54,884 nucleotides of DNA from Clostridium tepidiprofundi DSM 19306 (GTDB lineage Bacteria; Bacillota; Clostridia; Clostridiales; Clostridiaceae): positions 1-54,884 of the forward strand of contig NZ_LTBA01000018.1 of NCBI RefSeq assembly GCF_001594005.1. Direction: 5' to 3'. Shown one piece after another: positions 1 through 7,989 of the stretch. How positions within the stretch are numbered: the stretch's first letter is position 1; every line of letters begins with the position of its first letter. The notes beneath the pieces are model-generated. The model made no database searches. It had not been told where the DNA came from and saw only the letters and a list, made by a program, of their open reading frames with translations. Position numbers and translations under genes: made by a program.

Positions 1-1
1 T

Positions 2-397
2 GAAAAGCAAATTAGATTACTTCATAGAAGATTATCTAATATTAGAAGCAATCACTTACACCAAGCAACTACTAAGATAGTGAAAACCAAGCCATCAAGA
101 GTAGTTATGGAAACACTTAATATTAAAAGTATGATGAAGAATAGACATTTATCTAAAGCTATAGCACAGCAAGGGTTGTATGAGTTTAAAAGACAACTTA
201 AGTATAAATGTGAGTTTTATGGAATTAAATTTGTTGAAGCTGATAAATGGTATCCATCATCAAAAATATGCAGTGAGTGTGGACATAAAAAGACTAAATT
301 ATCACTATCTGAAAGAACTTATATCTGTGAAAAATGTGGATTAGTAATTGATAGAGATTTTAATGCTTCAATTAATTTAAGCAGATATTCAGCATAA
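2..397 (+). CDS. tnpB: IS200/IS605-family TnpB, C-terminal part (cut by window edge)
   Basis: The reading frame is open from position 2, so the gene starts before the window and only about 131 C-terminal residues are seen. It carries the four-cysteine zinc ribbon CSECG...CEKCG followed by DRDFNASINL, the end of the RuvC-like nuclease domain of TnpB (OrfB) proteins. TnpB is an RNA-guided nuclease that helps IS200/IS605 elements persist. Its guide (omegaRNA) is normally made from the 3' end of the gene and the right end of the element. No tnpA is visible in the window. Whether the protein is intact cannot be judged. Confidence 0.9.
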   Translation, partial: EKQIRLLHRRLSNIRSNHLHQATTKIVKTKPSRVVMETLNIKSMMKNRHLSKAIAQQGLYEFKRQLKYKCEFYGIKFVEADKWYPSSKICSECGHKKTKLSLSERTYICEKCGLVIDRDFNASINLSRYSA

Positions 398-530
398 CTA
401 CTTAAACAGTTAGACTAGAGGTGTAGGATTCGTTGTATCCGAATTTAAGCCCTCGGACTATCATATCAAACCAAAGTAGCTTATTGCAAAATGGGATAGG
501 TTGAACAGGGAATTAAACAAGCTTTATAGA
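398..530 (+). mobile_element. Probable right end / omegaRNA region of the IS605-type element
   Basis: This is non-coding DNA between the tnpB stop and comB. It holds a small hairpin (GGAT...ATCC near 427-441) and the stretch TTAAGCCCTCGGACTATCA, similar in style to the 3' non-coding tails of clostridial tnpB genes. The exact element boundary is not clear. The call rests mainly on position next to tnpB. Confidence 0.4.
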
Positions 531-562
531 GTTTTATAAGGTTTTGGCAACGGTGAAAAATC

Positions 563-1285
563 GTGAATATTGATTTAATTGTTTCTGCAGATGTAATTGA
601 TAAGAAAAAAATAAAAGGTAAGTCTGTAGTTGTAATAGACATGCTTAGGGCTACTTCTGTAATAGTTACAGCAATCAAGAATGGTTGCAGAGAGGTTATT
701 CCTGTGTTAACTATTGATGAAGCACTTTCTTTAGCACAAAAATATAAAGATATAATATTGGGTGGCGAAAGAAATGCAGTAAAAATAAAAGGTTTTCATT
801 GTTCAAATTCTCCATTAGAATACAAAGAAGATGTGGTTAAGGGTAAAAGATTAGTTATTACGACTAGTAATGGTACAAGAGCTATAAGAGGAGCTTCAGA
901 TGGAGATAACATATTTATAGGCTCAATGCTAAATGGAAAAGCTGTTGCTCATAGATTAAAAGAAGTTGGACAAGATGTTGTAATAATAAATGCAGGTACT
1001 AATGGAGAGTTTTCAATTGATGATTTTATATGTAGTGGATATATAATTAGTTGTTTGAAGGAGTGCTTAGAAGGTAATATTGAGCTTACAGATATAGCTT
1101 CAACGGCATATCATATATATTCATCACATACAGATATTATAAGCTTTATTAAATATGCTAAGCATTATAAAACTATTACTGATTTAGGACTCAAGGAAGA
1201 CTTGGAATATTGCTGCAGCAAAGATGTAACAGATGTGGTTCCTGAGTATATTGATGGTATAATTAAGGCTGATATTATTTCTTAA
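563..1285 (+). CDS. comB: 2-phosphosulfolactate phosphatase family protein (ComB)
   Basis: This 240-aa protein belongs to the ComB family. ComB removes phosphate from 2-phosphosulfolactate in coenzyme M synthesis in methanogens. Many clostridia carry homologues without making coenzyme M, so the substrate here is uncertain. Family segments seen are VVIDMLRATSVIVTAI near the N-terminus, the GGERN segment, TTSNGTRAI and the NAGTNGEFSIDD segment. Translation begins at GTG: an in-frame stop lies just upstream and GGTGA is a plausible ribosome site. The gene lies directly downstream of the tnpB element, with no clear promoter between them, so the insertion may have altered its expression. Confidence 0.85.
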   Translation: MNIDLIVSADVIDKKKIKGKSVVVIDMLRATSVIVTAIKNGCREVIPVLTIDEALSLAQKYKDIILGGERNAVKIKGFHCSNSPLEYKEDVVKGKRLVITTSNGTRAIRGASDGDNIFIGSMLNGKAVAHRLKEVGQDVVIINAGTNGEFSIDDFICSGYIISCLKECLEGNIELTDIASTAYHIYSSHTDIISFIKYAKHYKTITDLGLKEDLEYCCSKDVTDVVPEYIDGIIKADIIS

Positions 1286-1323
1286 TCAATTTTATAAGAT
1301 TCTTATTTATAGAAACGACACAA

Positions 1324-1360
1324 GAAGACCCCCCTTGCTTGTCATGGGGGGGGGAGTTCA
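1324..1360. mobile_element. Orphan C6/G9 hairpin ending in AGTTCA, resembling an IS200/IS605 right end
   Basis: Six C (1329-1334) and nine G (1346-1354) form a strong hairpin with an 11-nt loop, preceded by AGAAGA and followed by AGTTCA. IS200/IS605 right ends commonly show GAAGCCCCC...GGGGG...AGTTCA. There is no T-run, so it is a poor intrinsic terminator for comB. No transposase gene adjoins it. The likely reading is a remnant or solo end. Confidence 0.4.
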
Positions 1361-1448
1361 AATAAGTGGTATGTTGTAGGTTTGGTTTTAGGCGAAGTAA
1401 GGCCTCGACTTAAAGTCCCAATATTTTGTTTTAGCAAAACGAGTTCGC

Positions 1449-1856
1449 TTATATAGATATTTTGGTTATATATTCTTCTTTGATCCAGCCTTTGTTATTT
1501 AAATCATCATCACAATTAAAAGCAACTCTAAACCAAATATCATCTGTAACTTCTGCACAGTCTAGTACTTTTAATTTTATATCTTTTTCTAAAGAATTTA
1601 TGACTAAAGAATTATTAATAGGAGCAACATAAAGATTGCAAGCGGTGTTTGTTACAGCATCTGAACATTGAGGGAGTGTGAATTTGATCATTATATCCTT
1701 AAGTGATGAATTTCTACGATTTATTTTGTTTCTTAGTTCAGTGTTTTTTTTGGATAATAGAATGATTTGTCTTTTTTGACTTGCAATTATACTATTATAT
1801 TTGAAATATAAAATTGCTATAAGAATAAGCATCAATAAAAATAGTAAAAGAATCAT
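1449..1856 (-). CDS. Membrane-anchored protein with a bacterial SH3-like domain
   Basis: A 135-aa protein of unknown function. Residues 1-20 form one hydrophobic membrane segment. A short, basic, coiled-coil-like stretch follows (about 25-55). The C-terminal 75 residues resemble a bacterial SH3 fold: NLYVAPINNSLVINSL, then VTDDIWFRVAF and GWIKEEYI. Such domains usually bind cell-wall peptides outside the cell. The start has a good ribosome site (GGGAG, then TATACATA, then ATG). A 16-bp inverted repeat lies just upstream, between it and the HAD gene. Confidence 0.55.
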   Translation of the reverse strand: MILLLFLLMLILIAILYFKYNSIIASQKRQIILLSKKNTELRNKINRRNSSLKDIMIKFTLPQCSDAVTNTACNLYVAPINNSLVINSLEKDIKLKVLDCAEVTDDIWFRVAFNCDDDLNNKGWIKEEYITKISI

Positions 1857-1876
1857 TATGTATACTCCCTATAAAG

Positions 1877-1916
1877 TATTATTTCAGTATAGTATATTTT
1901 CTATACTGAAATAATA
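1877..1916. repeat. Perfect 16-bp inverted repeat between two leftward genes
   Basis: Arms 1877-1892 (TATTATTTCAGTATAG) and 1901-1916 are exact complements with an 8-nt loop. On the minus strand it lies downstream of the HAD gene and 20 nt before the SH3 gene start. No T-run follows, so it may be an operator or a weak terminator rather than a standard intrinsic terminator. Confidence 0.6.
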
Positions 1917-1960
1917 TGCAAGTATAGTATGCGTAACTGCATGAGCTGTGCTTACTTGAA

Positions 1961-2617
1961 CTATACAGCTTTTTCTGTTAATTCATTAAAACTATTAATA
2001 TATTTATCGGCATGACTTATTATCATATCTTTTTGGTATTCTGAAAAAGTATCATGAACTCCAATCACCTTCATACCAGCGGCTTTAGCACCCTTTATAG
2101 CAGGAAGAATATCTTCAAAAACTATACATTCAGAAGGTGCAATATTTAATTTTTTTGCTGTAAGCAGATAAACATCTGGAAAACTCTTGCCTCTTGATAC
2201 TTCATCTGTTGTTGTTATTACATCAAATAAATGGGCAATGTTGTTCTTTTTGAAAGTTGCTTGTACTAAAAGATTACAATTGCTTGTTGTTAGAGCTATT
2301 TTTAATCCTAGTTTTTTTAAAAATTCTAAGAATTCTTTAGCATATGGTTTTAAAGGGACATTGTTTGAATATTCTTTGTATGCCATATCAAACCATTCAT
2401 TCTGGATTTCTTCTATTGTTTCAGGTAAATTAAATCTTTTCTTAAAATATTTTGATGTTTCCTCAAAACCTAGTGATTCTATATCATCTTTTAGGTCAGA
2501 AGGAAATTCTATGTTTCTTTTTTTAAGAAAATCAATATCTATTTTACTCCATATTCCCATTGAATCGATCAATGTACCATCTAAATCGAAAATAGCTGCT
2601 TTAATATTTTTAAACAT
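1961..2617 (-). CDS. HAD-superfamily hydrolase, beta-phosphoglucomutase-like
   Basis: The 218-aa protein has all four HAD motifs. These are FDLDGTLIDS (nucleophile and acid Asp), TTSN (motif II), a lysine in GKSFPD, and VFEDILPAI (motif IV). A helical cap of about 70 residues follows motif I, as in beta-phosphoglucomutase-like and sugar-phosphatase proteins (subfamily IA). It is probably a cytoplasmic phosphatase or phosphomutase; the substrate cannot be read from the sequence. The start chosen is the ATG preceded by GAGGTGATAAAA. An upstream in-frame ATG that would add 11 residues has no comparable ribosome site. Confidence 0.85.
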   Translation of the reverse strand: MFKNIKAAIFDLDGTLIDSMGIWSKIDIDFLKKRNIEFPSDLKDDIESLGFEETSKYFKKRFNLPETIEEIQNEWFDMAYKEYSNNVPLKPYAKEFLEFLKKLGLKIALTTSNCNLLVQATFKKNNIAHLFDVITTTDEVSRGKSFPDVYLLTAKKLNIAPSECIVFEDILPAIKGAKAAGMKVIGVHDTFSEYQKDMIISHADKYINSFNELTEKAV

Positions 2618-2679
2618 TTTTATCACCTCAGTATAATAAATTTTAGGCATTTTATTTTTTGAAAATGTCTTAGCTTGTT

Positions 2680-3204
2680 TTATATAAAATTATATACCAA
2701 AAAAGAAGATATTGTTCCTATTATCATACCAAAAATAACATCTGTTGGATAGTGTACACCTAAATACATTCGGGATATTCCTACGCACGTTCCCAGTAGA
2801 ATACTTAAAACAACAAGTTTAGGAAAGAATAAAGATGTCATGATTGCAAGAGAGAAGGCAACAGCAGTATGTCCAGATGGGAAAGAATATCTATCGATTC
2901 CTATTTTTTTGATATACAAGTTTTCAATTGTAATGTAAGGACGCAGTCTATTAACACTAACCTTAACAAGCTGGGTTAATGCCGCACCAAAGCTTAATGT
3001 TATTATGCATCGAATGCTAAATTTATGAACGACTTCATTTTTAACCAAAAATGCGACCAGGCAAAATAAAGTTACGAAAAGGAAAGAACCTAAATAAGTA
3101 AGTATAGGCATAATAACATCTAAAGCCTTGCACTTTATTTTCTGATTAAAAATCTTTAAAATTATTATATCTCTGTCTTGTATGCGTTTAAATACAGCTT
3201 TCAA
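2680..3204 (-). CDS. PAP2-family membrane phosphatase (undecaprenyl-diphosphatase/PgpB-like)
   Basis: A 174-aa integral membrane protein with about five hydrophobic segments. It has the three-part active site of the PAP2 family: KVSVNRLRP, then PSGHT, then SRMYLGVHYPTDV, containing the catalytic histidines and aspartate. Relatives dephosphorylate undecaprenyl diphosphate or phosphatidylglycerophosphate at the outer face of the membrane. The substrate here is not determined. It begins with ATG behind AAGGGTGGTAAC. Confidence 0.85.
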   Translation of the reverse strand: MKAVFKRIQDRDIIILKIFNQKIKCKALDVIMPILTYLGSFLFVTLFCLVAFLVKNEVVHKFSIRCIITLSFGAALTQLVKVSVNRLRPYITIENLYIKKIGIDRYSFPSGHTAVAFSLAIMTSLFFPKLVVLSILLGTCVGISRMYLGVHYPTDVIFGMIIGTISSFLVYNFI

Positions 3205-3227
3205 TATGTTACCACCCTTCTTTTAGT

Positions 3228-3568
3228 TTACTAAGTACTGAGATTTAATCTCCAGTTGCCAGTTTCTAATCTCCATCAAACTCACAATTTGCTTTGGTGA
3301 TTGGCGATTAGTGATTTTGTTTTAGTCTCCAGTATAAATTTGTGACTTGACAGCTAGTATCTGCATGATAGGTGCTGAGTATTAATCTCTAATCACCAGT
3401 CTCTAGTCTCCAGTCAATGATTCCGAGTGCAGATTTGTAACTTGAGAACTAGCATCTGGTTAAGAATAAAGTTCTAGATGTTAATACCTATCAAAGTAAC
3501 AATCTGCTTTGGTGATTGGTGATTAGTGACTAGTGATTCTGTTTTAGTCTCCAGTCTCCAATTTCTAT
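3228..3568. repeat. Degenerate word-repeat block (inverted relative of the 52.7-54.4 kb array)
   Basis: No gene is visible in this stretch. It is built from recurring words such as AGTCTCCAGTCTCC, GGTGATTGGTGATTAG and CTAGTATCTG. Reverse-complemented, it matches the order found near 53,590-53,730: GGAGACTGGAGACT, CCAATCACCAAAGCAGATTG, TTACTTTGAT, CTAGAACTTT, AAGTTACAAATCTGCACT. The two blocks are therefore inverted members of one repeat family about 50 kb apart. Confidence 0.8.
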
Positions 3569-3665
3569 TTTTATTATTCTCTATTATCTATATAAGTTTT
3601 TTTATTTTCTAGTTATATTGTATTATAACATTTTTAATATTTAAACTCAAAGTATGAGTTAAGAC

Positions 3666-3755
3666 GTCTGAAACAAAATAACAAGTCAAATATAAATGAT
3701 GCTGTATTGAAACTGAATTTATTAATAGGTCTCTGAAATAAAATAACAAGTCAAA
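3666..3755. repeat. Two partial copies of the MITE terminal repeat
   Basis: Positions 3666-3690 and 3729-3755 both read GTCT(CT)GAAA(C/T)AAAATAACAAGTCAAA. They match the inner part of one terminal repeat of the two 160-bp elements at 38,329 and 44,732. They are direct repeats of each other and no full element joins them. Confidence 0.6.
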
Positions 3756-3763
3756 TCTTAGTC

Positions 3764-3799
3764 AAAAAAAGTACTCACCTGTTTTTCAAAAGATGAGTA
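3764..3799 (-). terminator. Intrinsic terminator after tRNA-Pro
   Basis: Read on the minus strand, GTACTCA and TGAGTAC form a 7-bp stem. It is followed by seven T residues (the A-run at 3764-3770 on the plus strand). It lies 26 nt after the tRNA-Pro 3' end. Confidence 0.85.
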
Positions 3800-3824
3800 C
3801 CAATGTGTACATTAATCAATATTT

Positions 3825-3900
3825 TGGTCGGGGCAACAGGACTTGAACCTGCGACCTCATGGTCCCGAACCAAGCGCGCTACCATCTGCGCTATGCCCCG
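3825..3900 (-). tRNA. tRNA-Pro (anticodon CGG)
   Basis: The 76-nt gene folds as a cloverleaf. The acceptor stem is CGGGGCA/TGCCCCG (7 bp), the D stem is GCGC/GCGC, the anticodon loop is TTCGGGA, the T stem is closed by GG/CC, and an encoded CCA is present at 3825-3827. The anticodon reads CCG. The anticodon stem has one T-T mismatch (second pair). Typical low-GC Firmicutes rely mainly on tRNA-Pro(TGG), so a CGG gene is somewhat unusual. It is followed by its own terminator. Confidence 0.93.
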
Positions 3901-3971
3901 ACTGAAATTTGAGTATACTAAAATTATATATTTATATTTTGATTATTGCAATATTTTTTAGCAAAGTGAGT

Positions 3972-4283
3972 TTACCTATTTTGTTGGTCGCCATATCCTC
4001 TTGTTGGGACTGTAGACATAATAAAACCAACTAGCACTGATACAAGCATAGAAGCTATAATATTAAGATAAGGAATATATCTTGTTCTATATATTATAAA
4101 AGCTGTTGTTGCAGTTATTGCAACCGTTGCAATAAATATATAAATAATAAATTTAGCAAAAGAACTCATAAATTTTTCATACATTTTGTGCCTTGTAGGA
4201 CCGCTTATTATGCTTCTGAATATATAATAGGACACAAAAATTATTACAATATCGATTCCGGCGGATATAATAAAATTTTTCAT
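3972..4283 (-). CDS. Small membrane protein of unknown function
   Basis: A 103-aa protein with about three hydrophobic segments (residues 4-25, 43-65 and 70-92) and short polar ends. I do not recognise a family. The start is the ATG behind the strong ribosome site GGGGAGGTAATTTC; a longer in-frame start lacks one. It lies downstream of the ABC exporter genes on the same strand, separated by a 12-bp inverted repeat, so it may be expressed with them or separately. Confidence 0.6.
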   Translation of the reverse strand: MKNFIISAGIDIVIIFVSYYIFRSIISGPTRHKMYEKFMSSFAKFIIYIFIATVAITATTAFIIYRTRYIPYLNIIASMLVSVLVGFIMSTVPTRGYGDQQNR

Positions 4284-4302
4284 GAAATTACCTCCCCAAA
4301 TT

Positions 4303-4332
4303 GTGATAATCATTGTATGTAATGATTATCAC
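4303..4332. repeat. Perfect 12-bp inverted repeat just ahead of a ribosome site
   Basis: GTGATAATCATT (4303-4314) and AATGATTATCAC (4321-4332) flank a 6-nt loop. The repeat lies just upstream of the ribosome site of the 103-aa membrane protein. There is no T-run on the minus strand. It contains TGATAAT/ATTATCA half-sites reminiscent of Fur boxes, but the spacing is wrong for the classic 7-1-7 site. Confidence 0.55.
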
Positions 4333-4378
4333 GTTTATAATATTTTATTTTTTCCAATGGGAGTGAATTTTATGTTTT

Positions 4379-6166
4379 TTATGCTCCTTCATTAAGAAAT
4401 TTATATTGTGAAGCATAAAGGTCATAATATAAACCTTTATATTTTATGAGTTCATCATGGCTTCCCGATTCAACTATTTTACCATTATCGATTACCATTA
4501 TTCTGTCACAATCTCTTATTGTTGATAATCTGTGTGCTATAACGAATGATGTTCTTCCAAATAAGAGTTTATCTATTCCTTTTTGTACAAGCCTTTCTGT
4601 TGCTGTATCGATATTTGATGTTGCTTCATCGAGTATCAATATTCTTGGATTTGCGAGAAGAGCTCTTGCAAAAGATATAAGCTGTCTTTGACCTACAGAG
4701 AGTCTTGAACCTCTTTCATTGATTTGCGTATGATATCCTTTTTCGAGTTTCATTATAAATGAGTGAGCATTAACAGCTTTTGCAGCTTGAATTACTTCTT
4801 CATCTGTTGCATCAAGCTTTCCATATCGTATATTTTCCATAATTGTATCTGAAAACAGAAATGTATCTTGGAGCATAATACCCATTTGGCTTCTTAGGGA
4901 TTCAATATCAACATGTTTTATATTTTTCCCATCAATTGTGATTTCACCATATGAAGGATCGTAAAATCGGCTTAAGAGATTGATTATAGTGGTTTTACCA
5001 GCTCCAGTAGGGCCAACCAATGCTATTGTTTCACCAGCTTTTACTTTGAAACTCACATTGTTAAGCACAGGAACGTCGCAATTATAACCAAAAGTAACAT
5101 TTTTAAACTCAACTTCTCCTCTTATTTTAGGCATTTTAATGCAATTTTCCATATTGATTAAGTTTGGTTGAATATCCATTATTTCAAATATTCTTTCGGC
5201 TGCAGCGAAATTAGTAATTAAAGTATTATAAAAATTACTTATATTCATTATTGGATGCCAAAACATACCTATATATCCTGTAAAAGCAAGAAGAGTTCCT
5301 ACAGTTACTGCATTGGCTTTTATAAGTTTTACTCCATACCAGTATACAAGTATAATTCCTATACCCCATGATATTTCAACCATAGGCCAAAACAAATCAT
5401 TCAATTTTACTGCGTTTACAAAAGCATTCATCATTTCTTTTACATAATTCAAAAATGTTTTTTCAGTTTTATCCTCCACAGCGAAGGATTGAACTACTCT
5501 TATACCTGAAAAATCTTCATGGGTAAAAGCGTTTAGATTTGAACGCTTTCCTCTAAACGTTTGCCATCTTTTCCTCGAAAATGTTTGAACAGAAAACAAT
5601 CCTATAAAAAGCAGTGGAAGCATTGCTATTGATACAAGTGCTAATTTAAAGTTCAAAGAAAACATTATTACTGTTACACAAATCAATGTTAATATTTCAG
5701 GTATAAAACTTGTAATACTGTTTGCAAACAAATTTTGAAGAGAATTAACATCACCAACTACTCTTGCGAGTATTTTCCCAACGGGTCTACTGTCAAAGAA
5801 ATTGAAAGATAGTTTCTGAATGTGTTCGTATAATTCTTGTCTTATTGTCAATATAGCGTCATTTGTAACTTTTGCCATCATGTTAATTCTAATTTTAGAA
5901 GCTGCCATTGCAACTAGGTTAAATATAATCATTAATATTGCTATAACAAATAATCCTTTTATATTCTTATTTTTAATGAATTTATCAATTGCAATTTTAA
6001 GAAGATAAGGATTTAAGAGTGAACATATCATTACAAATATCATTAATAAAATTATAATAAAAACCTTTAGTTTGTAAGGCTTTAGATAACTGAAAATTCT
6101 AGTTAATAACTCTTTATTAGAATGATTTTTTATTTTTTCATCTTGTTTTGTTGAGTTTATAGCCAT
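4379..6166 (-). CDS. ABC exporter half-transporter, subunit 2 (catalytic NBD)
   Basis: The 595-aa protein has a six-helix exporter membrane domain (about 45-330) and a C-terminal nucleotide-binding domain. Walker A is GPTGAGKT, the signature is LSVGQRQ, and Walker B is ILILDEATS with the catalytic glutamate present. It resembles the BmrD/YheH side of heterodimeric multidrug exporters. The start is ATG behind GAGGTGGTATA. It overlaps the stop of the upstream ABC gene (TAATG), so the two are probably translationally coupled and form one heterodimer in the cell membrane. Likely cargo is drugs or lipids, but this is inference from family only. Confidence 0.88.
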   Translation of the reverse strand: MAINSTKQDEKIKNHSNKELLTRIFSYLKPYKLKVFIIILLMIFVMICSLLNPYLLKIAIDKFIKNKNIKGLFVIAILMIIFNLVAMAASKIRINMMAKVTNDAILTIRQELYEHIQKLSFNFFDSRPVGKILARVVGDVNSLQNLFANSITSFIPEILTLICVTVIMFSLNFKLALVSIAMLPLLFIGLFSVQTFSRKRWQTFRGKRSNLNAFTHEDFSGIRVVQSFAVEDKTEKTFLNYVKEMMNAFVNAVKLNDLFWPMVEISWGIGIILVYWYGVKLIKANAVTVGTLLAFTGYIGMFWHPIMNISNFYNTLITNFAAAERIFEIMDIQPNLINMENCIKMPKIRGEVEFKNVTFGYNCDVPVLNNVSFKVKAGETIALVGPTGAGKTTIINLLSRFYDPSYGEITIDGKNIKHVDIESLRSQMGIMLQDTFLFSDTIMENIRYGKLDATDEEVIQAAKAVNAHSFIMKLEKGYHTQINERGSRLSVGQRQLISFARALLANPRILILDEATSNIDTATERLVQKGIDKLLFGRTSFVIAHRLSTIRDCDRIMVIDNGKIVESGSHDELIKYKGLYYDLYASQYKFLNEGA

Positions 6167-7902
6167 TATACCACCTCTTTTTCTATATCTTGAAAATCTT
6201 TGAATTGCGAACAATAAACATCATAATATTTACCTTTTCTTGCGAGTAATGACTCGTGAGTGCCTTCTTCAACAATTCTACCATCTTCAATAAATATTAT
6301 TTTATCTGCATTTTTAACTGCGGATATCCTGTGAGCTATTATGAATGTAGTAGATTTTTTAGTTCTCTCATAGAGATTTTTTAGCAGAGTATACTCTGTT
6401 TCCATATCTAAGGCAGAAGTTGCATCATCAAGTATTAATATATCTGCATTTCGTATGAGTGCTCTTGCAATCGATAATCTTTGCTTTTGACCACCTGATA
6501 ATCCTAGCCCTCTTTCTCCAATAACCGTTTCATATTTGTCTTCAAGAGAATTTATAAATTCTTCAGCACATGAAATTTTACAAGTTTCTTCAATTTCGTT
6601 CATAGTTGCATTTTCTTTTCCAAATAATAAATTTTCTTTTATTGTATCGGAAAATAGAAAGGTGTCTTGTGAGACTACAGCCATTTTGCTTCTCAAGTCT
6701 TTTACACAAATATCTTTGACATTATATCCATCTACTGTTATTGAGCCTTCATCAACATCGTAATACCTTCCAATTAAATTTACTATAGAACTCTTGCCAG
6801 AACCTGTAGGTCCCATTATTGCTACTGTGCTTCCAGGTTTTACTTCAATATTGATATTTTTCAGTATATATTCATTGTTGTATTTAAAAGATACATTATT
6901 GAATTTAATATTTCCATTGACATTGGGAAGTCTTATAGGATTTTCTTTATCTTTAATTTCAGGTTCTATATCCATTATTTTGAATATTTTCTTTGCGGAA
7001 GCACTAGATTGAGCTATCATATTTGTAAGCCAACCTATCATTCTCATAGGGAAAATAAGCATTCCAACATATCCATTAAATGCACCGAGTTCACCGAGTG
7101 TCATATTATCTTTTATTACAAAAAGTCCACCAAATGTTACAACAACTAAAATAGAAATATTGCATAAAAACTCTATAACAGGATAATATTTGCCCCAAAT
7201 TTTTGTTTTAATTATATTAAGCTCATAATTCTTATTATTTAGCTTTACAAATTTTAATATTTCATGTTTTTCACGAGCAAAAGCTTTTACTAGTCTGACG
7301 CCTGCAATGTTTTCCTGTGCAGTAGTGTTTAATACGGAAGTATGATCGCTTATTGCATCAAAGGATTTATCTATTTCTTTTTCAAGTTTGTAAGCTATAA
7401 AGCCTATTATAGGCATTGTTACGAGTGTGAAAAGAGCTAGTTTCCAATTTATAGAAAATAAAATAATTGAAGCTGTAATAAAATAAATTGAATTTTCAAC
7501 AAATAAACCTATTCCAAAACCTATTGTTCCCCAAATATTATCAATATCAGAATCAACTCTAGACATCAATTCTCCTGTATTCATATTGTCAAAGTAACTA
7601 AATGGCAAACTTTGAATGTGAGAGAATAAATCCCTTTTTAAATCTATGCTTACCCTAGAAGAAAGATAGTCAAAAGTGAATTCACGTATATAACCTAAAA
7701 TAGTTCTTGATATTGTTATTCCAGCAATTGCCATAATGATAGTTTTGAGCATATTATAGTGACCTTTTTTTATTACGTCATCTATTAATATTTGAATTAA
7801 ATGAGGATTGAACATATCTAATGCAATGCTTATTATCATTGCTACTGTTGGAATAATAACAAATAATTTATATTTTTTTACATATTCTAAAATTCGTTTC
7901 AA
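6166..7902 (-). CDS. ABC exporter half-transporter, subunit 1 (degenerate NBD)
   Basis: The 578-aa protein has a six-helix membrane domain and an NBD with Walker A GPTGSGKS and signature LSGGQKQR. Walker B ends ILILDDATS, so the catalytic glutamate is replaced by aspartate. One degenerate site is typical of heterodimeric exporters such as BmrCD and TM287/288. The gene starts at TTG behind GGAGGGCACAAAT. Two small open frames and an attenuator-like leader lie upstream. In Bacillus subtilis, bmrCD is preceded by the leader gene bmrB and controlled by attenuation, which makes the resemblance more than structural. Confidence 0.88.
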   Translation of the reverse strand: MKRILEYVKKYKLFVIIPTVAMIISIALDMFNPHLIQILIDDVIKKGHYNMLKTIIMAIAGITISRTILGYIREFTFDYLSSRVSIDLKRDLFSHIQSLPFSYFDNMNTGELMSRVDSDIDNIWGTIGFGIGLFVENSIYFITASIILFSINWKLALFTLVTMPIIGFIAYKLEKEIDKSFDAISDHTSVLNTTAQENIAGVRLVKAFAREKHEILKFVKLNNKNYELNIIKTKIWGKYYPVIEFLCNISILVVVTFGGLFVIKDNMTLGELGAFNGYVGMLIFPMRMIGWLTNMIAQSSASAKKIFKIMDIEPEIKDKENPIRLPNVNGNIKFNNVSFKYNNEYILKNINIEVKPGSTVAIMGPTGSGKSSIVNLIGRYYDVDEGSITVDGYNVKDICVKDLRSKMAVVSQDTFLFSDTIKENLLFGKENATMNEIEETCKISCAEEFINSLEDKYETVIGERGLGLSGGQKQRLSIARALIRNADILILDDATSALDMETEYTLLKNLYERTKKSTTFIIAHRISAVKNADKIIFIEDGRIVEEGTHESLLARKGKYYDVYCSQFKDFQDIEKEVV

Positions 7903-7989
7903 AATTTGTGCCCTCCTTTTTACATTGTATAAGTTTAATCAAGCTATTTTGATGAATCAAAACATTGAAACTTCAAAACAAAGAATTTC

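Noticed and set aside
1324-1360. Intrinsic terminator of comB
   Set aside because: The C/G-run hairpin is not followed by a T-run on either strand in the right place; an IS605-like end fits better.
4303-4332. Classic Fur box
   Set aside because: Half-sites are present but separated by 14 nt instead of the 1 nt of the 7-1-7 site.
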